From the NCBI GenBank assembly GCA_002077065.1, contig NAJO01000124.1, positions 1-20,333 on the forward strand: a stretch of DNA of 20,333 nucleotides. The letters are read 5' to 3'. The DNA is from Cryoendolithus antarcticus. Lineage: Eukaryota > Ascomycota > Dothideomycetes > Cladosporiales > Cladosporiaceae. The position numbers were made by a program, and so were the translations under genes. The notes beneath the pieces were generated by a model, which searched no databases, had not been told where the DNA came from, and was given only the letters and a program-made list of their open reading frames with translations. Shown one piece after another: positions 9,300-19,165 of this stretch (position 1 is its first letter; every line of letters starts with the position of its first letter).

Positions 9300-9710
9300 C
9301 TCAAGACACGTGCTATTCCAACATTTTCAGCATCGAAATGAAGAAAGAGGCAATTTTTGGGTCTGCATTACCGATTTACGACATCAGCTATCATGGTGAT
9401 CGTAGTTTCCGAATAGCCAGCAAATCCGTAGTGATCGGACCTGTCAGGCCCCCAGGCGGCAACGATTACAGCCGCACCCTACATCGCCTTCCGTTTTGCT
9501 CGATCTTTCCTGCTGATCGTACTTGCTAATGCATTCCTCACCATTGCATGAAAGTCGGCCCACTTCGCACTATTCGGTGTACTTCTCTAGGATTCGACCG
9601 GAATTGCATGATTGATCTGGGCAGCAAGTCCCATGGCAGTGTCCTCTGCAAACTCGCGACGCGCAAGGCAGAAGTCACGAAACTCAAGTACAATGTGTCT
9701 GCATCCTCTA
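9300..9710. other. Region between relic and transposon 3' end
   Basis: Nothing is firmly supported. On the minus strand a short piece reads VGCGCNRCRLG followed, after a frame change, by DRSDHYGFAGYSET, which may be an upstream part of the preceding relic. The 3' terminal repeat of the pogo element should lie in the last 100-200 bp, but I could not match it to the 5' end. Confidence 0.25.
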
Positions 9711-11457
9711 CTACCACATTCGCGCTACTGGTGCCCTAGATGATCCTGACGCACTTCCTGCCCATCCTATCTGGACCTGGCTAACCTGTGTTAAGTCTGC
9801 CTCTGGCTCCGGCACATCTTCTCTTGCGTTGTCCTTGCATTTCCGACCACGTTTTACCTTGCCTGCAGCGGTCTCCTCTACTGTCAGAGCTGCCTTCGAA
9901 GTCTGCTTTGCCTCCCTAGCCTCATTCTCCGCTTCTTTCGCGGCGCGCTCTGCTCGTGCCTTCTCGAGGTCTTGGAAGGTCATCACCCCCGCCGTACCGA
10001 TTATAATTGACTTAGTTGCGCGGCGAGCTTTCCCTTCGTTTTTTATCGTAGCAAGAAATCTTACCTGTTCTTAGAGGAGGGCGCGTTCAGCGAAGGAAAG
10101 TCGCGTGGCATTGGTGAGCTTCTGTAAGTGCCTCTGCAAGTGATGCTTACTCGCCTAATCAAGCATATGAGCATCAGCTTCTATCAGACTATGCAGCGAC
10201 GTAACAGCTCCCGCTGATACTAGCGTTATAGGCGTGTGCGGTGACGCTATTTGGCCGCGCGGATTGCATCCCGCGGTAACCTCCACTGACTCTGAAGCGA
10301 TCACTTCAGCTGTGGGTTTCGGAATCCCCAAAAGTGCCCTGTTCGGATTGAAGGGGAAGAGACCGGCCTTGGCCCATCCAGCTCGTATGTTCCTGGATGT
10401 GAACGCCTCCTTTCTGGCGCGGCTATAGAGAGACGTGAAACGTTCCTTGCCAATTGTCCCAACGCACCCTCGCTCCAATCTCTCTACCTGACCTCTATAG
10501 GCCACCTTCAGTGGACCAAACACTGACATGTCACAGGGCTGAAGCTTATGGGAGGTGTGGAATGGAAGGCGGCACAGCACGATATTGTTCTCGAAACAGA
10601 ACTCCATGACTTCGAGCGTTTCATGTGTCCCGAAGCCATCACATATCAATGCACGCGGTCCCTGCTTGGCCCGTTCTTTGGTTTGTGGATCAAACACAAG
10701 GTTGAGCCATTGTAAGCTGAGATAGGAATCAGTATATCCACTGTCGGAGTATGCGTAATGCCAACCGGGAGTTGGAAAGTGATCCAATTAGCTCGGTGAG
10801 TCGATGCAGGCCAGATGATCATAGGATCTAAGTACTTGCCATCGGCACCAATACACTCAACAGCCGTCACCGTTGTTCGCTTCACACGCGCCCCTCTAGA
10901 GCCATGCTGATTCTCCTTACCAACAAGCACCTTGACAGCGTTCAGTTTGGAAAGCATGACGCCGGTCTCGTCCATGTTGTAAACATTCTCTTGTAGAACA
11001 ATGGGATCCTGTAGGACCTCTCCGATCACGTTAAATCAGTGCGCGGCCTTATCATAGATATCGAAAGGATTCCAGTCTAACGCTCCGCTCTTGCTCGCGT
11101 TGAGGACACATGCATGGCGCTTATGGAAGGACTGTGCCCAATTTTTCCCGGGGGCTTGCTCACTCTGTCCGGCAGGGATCGCCTTCGGGCGAGGCCGAAT
11201 GCAATCGAGCCTGCATACTTTATTCGCACGGGACGCCCGAGAGCATCCTGCTGTATCAAGAACTTCACAAATGCACTCTCTTCCGATGGGGTGAGATACT
11301 GCTGGCTTCTCGCCTTGTCTTTGAGCGACATTCATCAGCGTGCGCGATGTTGGAGGGTAGTGCGAGGGATATCGCCATGATCTGCTAAAGCACGGAATGA
11401 TGTCGGCACGCTGAGTGCAAGACCCTGTGCCAGTAACTGACTGGCTCGGTCTGACAT
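9711..11457 (-). pseudogene. pogo/Fot1-type (CENP-B like, DDE_1) transposase, near full length but broken (copy 2)
   Basis: Reading from ATG 11457-11455: MSDRASQLLAQGL...FRALADHGDIP is the N-terminal helix-turn-helix (psq) part, then a TGA. KDKARSQQYLTPSEE and PVRIKYAGSIAFGLARRR, then WAQSFHKRHACV, form the CENP-B type DNA-binding domain. The DDE_1 core follows, with catalytic Asp in YNMDETG, LICDGFGTHET and LQPCDMSVFGPLK. The tail is basic and coiled, as in fungal Fot elements (LEKARAERAAKEAENEAREA, ending SSRAPVARMW). Lesions are a shift at the TGA after HRAR, a 1-bp loss in a C run near 11148, an in-frame TGA at 11038-11036, a shift near 10785, TAG at 10157-10155 and TAA at 10073-10071. 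About 580 codons can be followed, close to a full-length transposase. All three catalytic residues survive, but the protein cannot be made as one chain. Confidence 0.9.
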
Positions 11458-11590
11458 AGTTGCTTACGTGGCGATGGCAGCGAGATGTGGCCTGCAAGCA
11501 AGTCCTATCAGCATGCGGCTCTGCTAGGCAGCAGAACGGAAGCCTCGTCACGTGGCGAATAGATCCTTCTAAAATCTTGAGCATGCGCCA
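11458..11590 (-). mobile_element. 5' flank of the pogo element
   Basis: This stretch upstream of the transposase ATG resembles the flank of copy 1 at 1866-1952, for example cacgtgacgagg here against tacgtgatgagg there, and ctgcctagcag against ctacctagcag. It also contains the 16-bp block repeated at 3943. The outer end, where a terminal inverted repeat flanked by TA would be expected, could not be fixed by eye. Confidence 0.45.
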
Positions 11591-12790
11591 CAATCGGTCC
11601 CGGCGCTAGCAATAGTATGGTCATCTACTGTGATCGAGATACAGTGACATACGTGATTTACCAGACCCGCTTATGCCCGCTAGAGCACGCTCAAATCACG
11701 CCACATCAGTACACTTGATCCTTTACTGAACGGAACTCTCGGGTACATTTCCCTTGTGTCGGGTCCCTTTGAAATTCCGGGCAACACTCTTTACCACTAT
11801 AGCTTCTCGCCCAATACTCTTAGAAATGGCAAGACTCCTCGAAACGTGATGTAGTAGGGGTGAAATCGAAAAGCTGTGATCGATGGTATCGACAAAATGA
11901 TCGACCACCTAAGTAATAGACAGCAACTTTCGTTGCCACTCGGCCTGGACATTCGCGGGGTCTAAATTGTGAATCTGGCTCGTCACAGAGGGTGGCTCGT
12001 GACGCAGGGAAAGATTTTAATAGGATGATAACTAAGCATCCCTTCATTGCAGACATACCAGGTGTGTCACTTGGTCGTCGAGACATAATGTATGCAAGCT
12101 ATATAACTCATGACAGAACTGGCTAGTATCCAGAGCTTCTCTTGACCTTGTAACGATGCTCTTGCTTTGTACCACTTAAATAAATCCTACTCGTTGTCCC
12201 AACTTCACCGGGCGGTCGTGAATCTAGCCTCTGTACACTCCTAGATTCTTCAACCTTGGATTCATCGGTTCCAAACTCTCCAAATACTTCCTCCTACTCG
12301 CTCTGGCCTCCTGATCACAAACACCCATCCAGAATTGCGCTGCGGCGACAGTCCTCGCACAGTAGCCACACATCGGTTCATGAAGCATGGAACCTCTGGA
12401 AAGATATCTATAGCGGGGACCGGCATCTCGTCGTATCGTCTTTGAATCTAGAGCTGATAGTGAGGGCATGAATGGCGGCGAGGTCCTTGTCTTTAAAGAT
12501 GCGTATTAGCGCCTTGACAATGTATATAAAACCTGCAAAGCGTAAACGAATTTAACATACTCTACAATAAGGGAGACATGTCACCAAGGCCAAGCGAATT
12601 GACTCAAGGTCCCGCTCTAATCATGTTAGCGGCGGACGATGGTAGATGTGTTTCGATAACTCGGTGTCTGACGAGGAACGGTCGTCATCGCAAGAGTGAA
12701 AGAGGCTTCCAATAGCGAAAGCTAAGCTAATACCCCCGCGACCCTGCTATACCGGTCCATTACGATTCTGTGAAAGTGGACACGTGAATT
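11591..12790. other. Long stretch without a supported gene
   Basis: Minus frames 11723-11908 (SIGREAIVVKSVARNFKGT), 11820-12086 and 12224-12469 (RRKYLESLEPMNPRLKNLG) are open but short, with no recognised family. The last is faintly protein-like. No RNA gene or repeat is evident. Confidence 0.3.
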
Positions 12791-13142
12791 TTGTCTGGAT
12801 GCAGGTCATCATCGACCAGGGCCTTCGTTTGCGACACTCCTGCTCCGCTCTGTCAACCTCGCGGTTACTCTGACCATAAGCCAAGGATGCGGTACTTGGA
12901 CTGCCTTCAGAAGAATGAGAAATCGCGAGAAGGAAGTGGAATGGCCAGTCGCTCAGACAAGTGGAGATACACACAGCATAAAGTCCAAGCACAGTCAGGC
13001 GCCACAGTGTGTTCAGCCAGTGGAGCCCGCCAAGCTCGGGCGAAGCGAACAACATGTCCTGGAAAGTAGGATCACCAACGTTTCCGACGACTTGTACGAT
13101 TGGGAACTCGTGAGTTCGCAGTCCTCCTATCTGTCAGAGTGA
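12791..13142 (+). pseudogene. Possible 3' end of a decayed gene
   Basis: The plus frame from ATG 12915 to TGA 13140-13142 encodes 75 hydrophilic residues ending SDDLYDWELVSSQSSYLSE, which reads like a genuine C-terminus. Upstream of the ATG this frame turns unconvincing, while another frame (12791-13069) reads SDHKPRMRYLDCLQKNEKSR up to about 12930. This suggests a frameshift or intron near there. No family is recognised. The minus-strand frame 12747-13055 is an alternative with no support. Confidence 0.25.
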
Positions 13143-13174
13143 TCCTCACCCATCTTGCAATTGTGGGCGTGTAA

Positions 13175-13612
13175 CTACAGGTCAATGGCTTGTCCGAACG
13201 ATGCAGCACGAGGGGATGAGAAAGATGGAAGAAGAGGTCCAAGAAATGAATCGGGTGGAGCTTGGAAAGCGATGGGGCTGCTAAATCGATAAGGACTACA
13301 AGTGAGCTTTACTGCTCGGCGTATCTGTTCGGGTTCTTGAGTCACTCCTACATCATCCATGTGTATAAGTCTCAGGTCTGAGCAAGGTGCTGAAGCACCG
13401 AGACAACGTCTGCCAAGATCGAAACATGGAGGTCTCACAACGGCGAAGTGCGTACTGGCTCCAATCTCGTGCTGATTGCAATGAGGTCCACAGGTAGCAA
13501 GCATGGACAGTACTGGTAGGCCCTTGATGTGGAAATGCAAGCGTTCGCGATGCATGATAAAGCAGAGCATCACGCCTCGATTGAATGATGGAAGATAGCC
13601 GTGCAACCGCAT
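13175..13612 (-). other. Open frame of 145 codons, doubtful
   Basis: ATG at 13612-13610 opens a frame with IKGLPVLSMLATCGPHC and several cysteines but no recognised domain. It is divergent from the DUF7770-like gene and its start lies 90 bp from that gene's ATG, leaving little room for two promoters. It could be chance. Confidence 0.18.
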
Positions 13613-13630
13613 ACTTAAGCTCTACCCAGA

Positions 13631-13657
13631 ACTTCTTATATCCCCTCCGCTCTCCAC
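13631..13657 (+). promoter_or_regulatory. CT-rich tract before the DUF7770-like gene
   Basis: acttcttatatcccctccgc and following bases form a pyrimidine-rich tract with a TATAT core about 50-70 bp upstream of the ATG at 13703. Such tracts are common just upstream of transcription starts in filamentous ascomycetes. This is suggestive only. Confidence 0.3.
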
Positions 13658-13702
13658 GGAATTTTCTGCTCTAGTGCCTTATACTCACTCGCGCCGTTTC
13701 AT

Positions 13703-14425
13703 ATGGATACACTGCGCCCCCAGGACCATGTCGTTCAGCTCAGTGGAGACAAAAACCGCGCAGCTTCCGAGAACAACTCCCTGACTGTGAGCAGTCTGCG
13801 GATCGCAATCCACTCTAGTCGCGATACCAACACATCCGATGAGCATGTCATGATCCTCCCAATCGTGTCGAAGTCTCAGATTCAAATCAACATGACTATG
13901 AATGCCAGAGACACCAGCGGTATCCTCATGTGGTCTCACCACGCGTCGATGTGGCCAGCCTCCATGATCGCGTATAGAAACGTTAATATTGCAGAGGGCT
14001 GTGCGGTCGGATACATTTACACCATCTTCCGATCGAAGGGGCTCCATCGCTTCCAAGCTACAAGCGGGGAACCTAGTTGTCGTTTCTGGACGTAAGTCAT
14101 CCCGCCACAAAGCATTTTCAGGGCTCATCGACTGCACAGTGTCGTTGCCATGTTCACTCTGGTGAATAGGGGGCTCATCCACCCTCACAATCTGAAAGTG
14201 GTCTTAACTTTCGTGCGTCTACCACACTCGAACGCGCAAGGGGCTCTATCCACGGCCATCGACGTTCTACCCGGCTATCTCCTCACCGAAGCGGAATTCT
14301 CGGTGCAATGGAATGATCAGCTTGGAAAGAAGCAGCATGGAGAGGAGCAGCATGGGGGAGACCAGGTCAGGGAAGACCAGGTTGGGGAGGATAGGATGAG
14401 AATCTACGAAACAAGAGCAGGGTGA
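13703..14425 (+). CDS. DUF7770-like hypothetical protein, two exons, intact
   Basis: Exon 1 is 13703-14091 and exon 2 is 14140-14425. The 48-bp intron has a GTAAGT donor and CAG acceptor, with a CTCATCGACTG stretch near the 3' end that could hold the branch site. Splicing keeps the frame and gives 224 residues. The core has the pattern of fungal DUF7770 proteins as I recall them: a beta strand ending in QIQINMTMNA (about residues 59-68), GILMWSHHASM, GCAVGYIYTIF, then a Cys-Arg-(Phe/Tyr)-Trp motif (SCRFWT, ending at the splice junction), followed by a helix with FTLVNRGLIHP. The function of this family is unknown. The C-terminus is a charged tail with four pentapeptide repeats. There is no signal peptide or membrane segment, so it is probably soluble and intracellular. 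It is the only multi-exon gene in the window with no lesion, surrounded by relics. Confidence 0.75.
14333..14392 (+). repeat. 15-bp coding minisatellite, four units
   Basis: Four tandem 15-bp units start at 14333, 14348, 14363 and 14378 (cagcatggagaggag, cagcatgggggagac, caggtcagggaagac, caggttggggaggat). They encode QHGEE, QHGGD, QVRED and QVGED in the tail of the DUF7770-like protein. The unit length is a multiple of three, so copy-number change would not break the frame. Confidence 0.8.
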
Positions 14426-15087
14426 GAGCTAGTAAACTGCCGTGGGCCACATCTATTAAAGTGGGTGCTCGAATCCTAGTGCAAAGCATGCAAGAAGATC
14501 AAGCCGTTGCGGGTAACGGATTTCACAGGTGTTGCAGAGAAGCGGGCAATCTGTACCCAACTTGTATGGTCCCTGAGATTCAAAGAAGACAATTCCTTCC
14601 TACTGCACAACAAGACATCTCTAGAATGTATCGCAATAGGAATCGGCTAGCGAGTACAACCTCACTCATGCGAGGATCAAGCCAAAGTCTTCGAACATAG
14701 TTGTCGTCTCCCATTCAAGCAGCCAAGCATTGAAGTGGTCGAAGATCGAGATCGATCATGACTGAGAGGTGAGACGTGTAAGCTTCTGATCGAGGGTTGC
14801 AAGATCCATGCCATGATTCGGAAGCTTCCGAGTCGCGGACTGTCTGGAACAAAAATGTGAATACAGCACGGAGAAGTGAGTCGAGGCACGCGGGTAAAAG
14901 TCCGGCTTGCGTACCGCCTCCGAAAGGCGCATACTATCCAAGTTCGTATATTTCTAGCAAGCATAAGTTGGGTGCGGAATAGAGGTTTGGCATGCTTACC
15001 AAGGAGGTCGGATCTAGGATGTACACTTTGCGCCGAGCGTGCGGACTGTTATTGATCGCTGTAGTGAAGTCCTTGTTGCTAACAGAT
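14426..15087. other. Region without a supported gene
   Basis: Overlapping frames on both strands (14422-14700 plus, 14677-14964 minus, 14756-14941 minus) show no domain. A minus-strand reading MDLATLDQKLTRLTSQS, then past a stop SIFDHFNAWLLEWETT, is weakly protein-like and could be a relic. Confidence 0.25.
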
Positions 15088-15818
15088 TCAGTCAATACGT
15101 AACTCGCTGTACATTTTCCCGATGTTCGTTCGGAGATGGAGCGTCGTGAATGTGAGTCGTTGACCTGTACACTGAATTGCAGAGTTGTTGAGTTGTCCGG
15201 CTTCCGAAGTCGTGCCCAAAGTAAGGAGGAGGTATGAGTACCGACTCACGCGAGTAAGACCCAGACAGGCTAGGAGTGGGGATGAAGATGTTGCCAGAGA
15301 TCGAACAAGAAACTTGGAGCGTGTGCTGTTGTCGGCTGCCTTGACGTATGAAGGGACAATACCTACGAATACATTGGCGTAGACGTTCTCGGAACCACGA
15401 TCTCTGCGGAGACCGACGGATCTCAATCGCGATAGACACTTTCATGTCGCTCGTGAGTACAGGGAAAAGATGTAGAAGGGAGGACTGCGCGCCTCATATG
15501 TCTACTACGTTGCTTAGATTACAGTATCGCTGATGTTCAACATTCGAGGCACGAAGCTCAACGGCTCCGGTACGGCACGTTCCAGGTTCTAGGACCAAGA
15601 TTCGAGGCCCCAGATTCCAGAAACTTCGCGTGCCATAAATACTCACTAATCATGTATCTGATCCGGTGCCAACGTCACCTAGCGCGCTTAGATCATTTGT
15701 GGGCCTGAGGCTGCCATATCCTCTGACTCCAGAATATGTAACCCGATTCAAGAATACGACTGTATATTTCCAGTGACTTCACATCAGTTCGGACGTTGTC
15801 CACAAGTTTTCCAGCGAG
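15088..15818. other. Region without a supported gene
   Basis: Two overlapping minus frames (15088-15426 and 15092-15445) are open for over 110 codons each but neither shows a motif. At most one can be real. The minus frame 15693-15977 (VDNVRTDVKSLEIYSRILES) reads fairly well but overlaps the signal-peptide exon on the other strand. No decision is possible from sequence alone. Confidence 0.25.
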
Positions 15819-16561
15819 ATGATCCTCCTTTTCGCTGCTGCGGCATTGTTGAGCATCGGCGTCGCTCAGCGCGAATTCCACTCCAGGTATGTCTTCACCA
15901 TCTGTCATGCAAGCGCGGGTGTCGCTGATTCGACCTCGTCTTGCAGGACTGTGTCTTGGAATGAACTGCGCTGCCAAGTGTACTGGACGTCAATGTTCTT
16001 GGCACATTCAACGAACTAGCTTTCGACAGGCAGTATGCACGTGGTCGTCTCGGTGAAGCGGTTCGCTTTGCAATCGTTTCGGTGGATGAAGCAGCCATGT
16101 CGGTCTCCCGGTCGCATCCTTGCGCTGGACCCATCGCAGCAACCGGCGCCAGGCTTGAGGTTAATGACGTCGACTCTAAAAAGATCACAGTCCTCTGGGT
16201 TGAATCGCGAGACCTCGTGTATGTATATCTCCCAGAGCAGGGCATGGGTTCGTGCGACTTCGGACATGTCTTTATGTACGACCCCAAGGATATTCCAGAA
16301 AGTACAGCGGTTGCGTCAGACTGTAGTAGCGTTTCGCCAATGCATGTGGCGAGTTGTGGCACAGCGTTACCGTCTGCGGTCAATGCTTCTGTACGCGGTA
16401 ATGGCTCCGGCGTCGTCCCTAGTACAGCGAGTTTGGCGACTGCTCTATCGCCTAAGAACACTAGTCAGCGCGGAGCTCCCAGTCAGATAAGACTACCAGC
16501 CTTCGTAAGTTCTGCAGTCCACAGCGTTTGGCTGGTCGAACAAGTGTTGACTGTTACCTAG
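15819..16561 (+). pseudogene. Probable secreted-protein gene with signal peptide, frameshifted
   Basis: ATG 15819 begins MILLFAAAALLSIGVAQREF, a typical short signal peptide with cleavage likely after VAQ. A 60-bp intron at 15887-15946 has GTATGT donor, GCTGAT branch-like site and TTGCAG acceptor. After splicing the direct frame ends at TAG 16017-16019. A different frame, open from about 15960 to TAG 16559-16561, reads LDVNVLGTFNELAFDRQYAR, GEAVRFAIVSVDEAAMSV, DVDSKKITVLWVESRDLVYV and YLPEQGMGSCDFGHVFMYD. It then becomes rich in Ser, Thr and Gly and ends in a hydrophobic stretch. I infer one secreted or wall-attached protein broken by an indel just after the intron (with a TGA in the joining segment), or a second unrecognised intron. 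The second frame has no early ATG. The family is unknown to me. Confidence 0.4.
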
Positions 16562-17604
16562 ATCATACTCGTCTTGCTCGCCACGCTGGTGTGGTAGTAG
16601 GTAGAGCACTCTCCGAGTTAATGCCAGGAGTTACACACGTGGACACACATAGTTGCATAGTAAATAGATTGACATGTATGAAATTGATTACCGGTAATGG
16701 AAGTGGTTGCGAGACCTCATACCTTAGTACTCCACTGCTTGCTGACCTGGCAAGGTGGCACTCCTACCCATATCGGCCCTCGGGACTGGCTTTCGCTGCC
16801 CTAGAGACGCACACTCACGCAATCCTCATATCCTTGTCGTCATCTAGGTCGCCTTAGTGAAGCGCACTAGCGGCGCAAGCTGTTCTCGTCGTCATGGCTC
16901 GGCGTGCTTCGAAGTATGTCTTCACCAAGACTGCCTCAGTCTTCATCGTCACTTCGTGTAGTCGGCTCCGTGCTATTGTAAGTGTACCGCGAGTATTGTA
17001 TATCGAGTCATCGTGAGATGTAGCCGAAATAGAGTTTGCTGAGCGGCGTACGCCAGTGTCGACTGCTTCTGTTCTCGATGTCGGATGATACTTCCGGACA
17101 CGGCTCTCCAATCTGCTCTCGCTGCTGAAATGTCCTCGACAGCGACGTGACCCGGTCAACTCGGGACCAAAGAGCCCACTTGCCGACTTGCTAGCATAGC
17201 TTGCAGGACGGAGTGTAAGTTGCCTTACAAGCTCTAGTCCACATGCGCATTACGCTAGGCTAACAAAGCAGGGAACAACATATAACACGTGGAACAATAA
17301 AGACAATACAAAGGTGCTGAGTCAAATTGCTGGTGACCAGACTCTGCATCGAGGCCAGTCCTCCACGCTATGATGAGTCCGAGCTTGTCAGGTCCTATAT
17401 ACGTTGAAGCAGGCATTAGCCGCCGACACCATTTGTTACTGTCGTGCTTGCAGTTGACAACCTACATTAGAAGCTCAGCTTCTGTTTCTGAGCGATTGTT
17501 TCCGTGATTGCAGGAAGCTGAGAGTGACTCTTACGTTTCATTATGTGGAGTCCGGTCAGCCGTTGGGTGAAGGTAATGCAGGTCCGGCCAGAAAAGGCAG
17601 ACCG
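16562..17604. other. Region without a supported gene
   Basis: A minus frame 16854-17159 ends MKTEAVLVKTYFEARRAM...ALH and is mildly protein-like but lacks an ATG start and a known family. The plus frame 16528-16857 also has no ATG. From 17160 to 17520 I see nothing. Confidence 0.3.
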
Positions 17605-19165
17605 TCAGCCGCACGAGGTATGCTTACTCGTCTGGAAGACTCGACGGAGCGGGACGAGTTCGCCGGCCGAATAGCGGTGTGGCGTGAGGTCTACGAGCTT
17701 ATGCGCTGTCCTGGTCCACTCGATGATAAACGGTCGCCCGAGATCCTGCTCCGCAGTCGCGTCACTGGTTGCCTTCAACGAGGAGCCGTCCTCCTCGGTC
17801 AGGTCATCGGCTTCCCAGAAGATCGTCCCACGTGCCGAGTCGATCATGATGCGACCAGAGGGCGCTGTTACGGTCGCAGGAGTAAGGATGGACTGCGGTC
17901 CATCGTCGGGAGAACTCTGCTCGGGTGGTGCTGGGGCCGTAGCTGCAGCAAGATCACCAGAGATGGGCGCCAGCATGCGAGCGTAGCCGAAGTACTCACC
18001 GGACTTATTGGCCGAGAAAACCAGGTAGACATTGTCCGAGCGCTTGAAAGCGGCGTCCAATGCAGCCCCGTCATGCACTTGGGTCGTCCTGCGGTTCACG
18101 CTAGCGCCGAGGTCTTGCGAGGTGAGACTTTTAAGTATAAAGAATGTTACTGGAATACGAGAAACCCTGCATGGAGGAATGTCGGAAACCAGCTCCTTCT
18201 GTACCTGCGGGGCCGCAGGTGGACCTTCGACGATGGTTGGAGTCTCTACATCATCGGCTTCTGAGACGGGCGAGACGGAATGAATGAGAGCCGGGATCGA
18301 AGCTGCGCCAGATGAAGGCACCTTCGTTGTAGTTCTTTCTCCTTTCCTCAGACGACAAACCAGCCGCACACCATTGAATTGGGAATCGTGGAACCGATGC
18401 ATGGCGGCCGAACATGCTGCCTCAGTCCGATAGTTGAAAAATGCGCAATTGCTCTTTGCGATCAGGAACAGGCTTTCGATATCCGTGGTCGCGTCTCGGG
18501 AGAAGTGGTCTTTAAGATCGGCAATACTACCCGCTGGTGGGAGGTATCCGACCCAAAGCGCGAAACCAGATTTTCTTGACTTGCGCGGAGGACCTCGAGG
18601 CGCGCGGAAGACAGGTGAAAGCTGTGGGCCCACTTGGGTGCCGTGATCTGGATAACGGCCAGTGCTGCACTTGCGGACACGCTTGCTGACCTGTGAACTC
18701 AATGTGGCCCATGCCGCCCATGCCTGTGTAAGGTCCAGTCCCAAGAAATGCTCGCGAGTGCTGCCACTCTGCAGGCGTCATGGGAGCGGGTCCGGCTCCG
18801 CGCATAAGAAGACCTTTTCCTGGCGGCAGGTACATCTGAGGGTATGGCGTACCTGATGCCATCGGTCGTTGGTCCTGCAGACCTGGCATAGCGAAAGATG
18901 GTCCATAGTCCTGGAACCCATACTGGGGCATACAATGCTGTTCGGGGTGCTGGACATATTATGGCAGTAGGTGCAGGTTGCCGTGCGCTATCTGCGGATT
19001 GATGTACGCAAGATGACGTCCATACTGGTTCATCGCACCAAGGAAAGGGTGCTGACCAGAGTGCTGTAGAGCTGCATGCGGTTGTGGCTGAACGGTTGGT
19101 AGAGCGGCGTCGAAACTCTGCATACTGAAAGGCTGACCGCCGTAGCGGTTCGGTGAATGGCTCAT
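17605..19165 (-). pseudogene. RRM plus YTH-domain RNA-binding protein, interrupted
   Basis: ATG at 19165-19163 starts a Gln/Pro/Gly/Met-rich N-terminus (MSHSPNRYGGQPFSMQSFD). It is cut by TAA at 18961-18959, then continues in frame (YVQHPEQHCMPQYGFQDYG, ending GMGGMGHIEFTG). Between about 18710 and 18640 the frame shifts by one. Next comes an RRM at about 18565-18345, with LWVGYLPP as RNP2-like and CAFFNYRTEAACSAAM as RNP1-like text. A linker leads to a YTH domain at about 18150-17680 (TFFILKSLTSQDLGASV, NVYLVFSANKSGEYFGYARM, GTIFWEAD, FIIEWTRT). YTH domains bind N6-methyladenosine in RNA. The first aromatic-cage Trp, expected in a GIWATQ-like motif after ASV, is absent (NRRTTQ). After IEWTRT the C-terminus no longer resembles the family and stops at 17605. 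The plus-strand frame 17524-18264 is a shadow. Confidence 0.82.

Noticed and set aside
9500..11700. Terminal inverted repeats and TA target duplication of the pogo element
   Set aside because: Searched by eye on both sides of the transposase. No convincing inverted pair could be placed.
13685..14188. 167-codon minus-strand open frame
   Set aside because: It is opposite exon 1 and the intron of the DUF7770-like gene, whose spliced product is far more convincing.
15693..15977. Minus-strand frame ending ILESGYIFWSQRIWQ
   Set aside because: It is protein-like but overlaps the signal peptide and canonical intron on the plus strand. Left undecided and not listed as a gene.
15895..16461. 188-codon minus-strand open frame
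   Set aside because: It is opposite the secreted-protein frame, has no motif, and its translation looks like a mirror of that frame's codons.
17524..18264. 246-codon plus-strand open frame
   Set aside because: It starts at GTG, not ATG, and lies opposite the clearly recognisable YTH coding frame. Its length reflects the composition of that gene.
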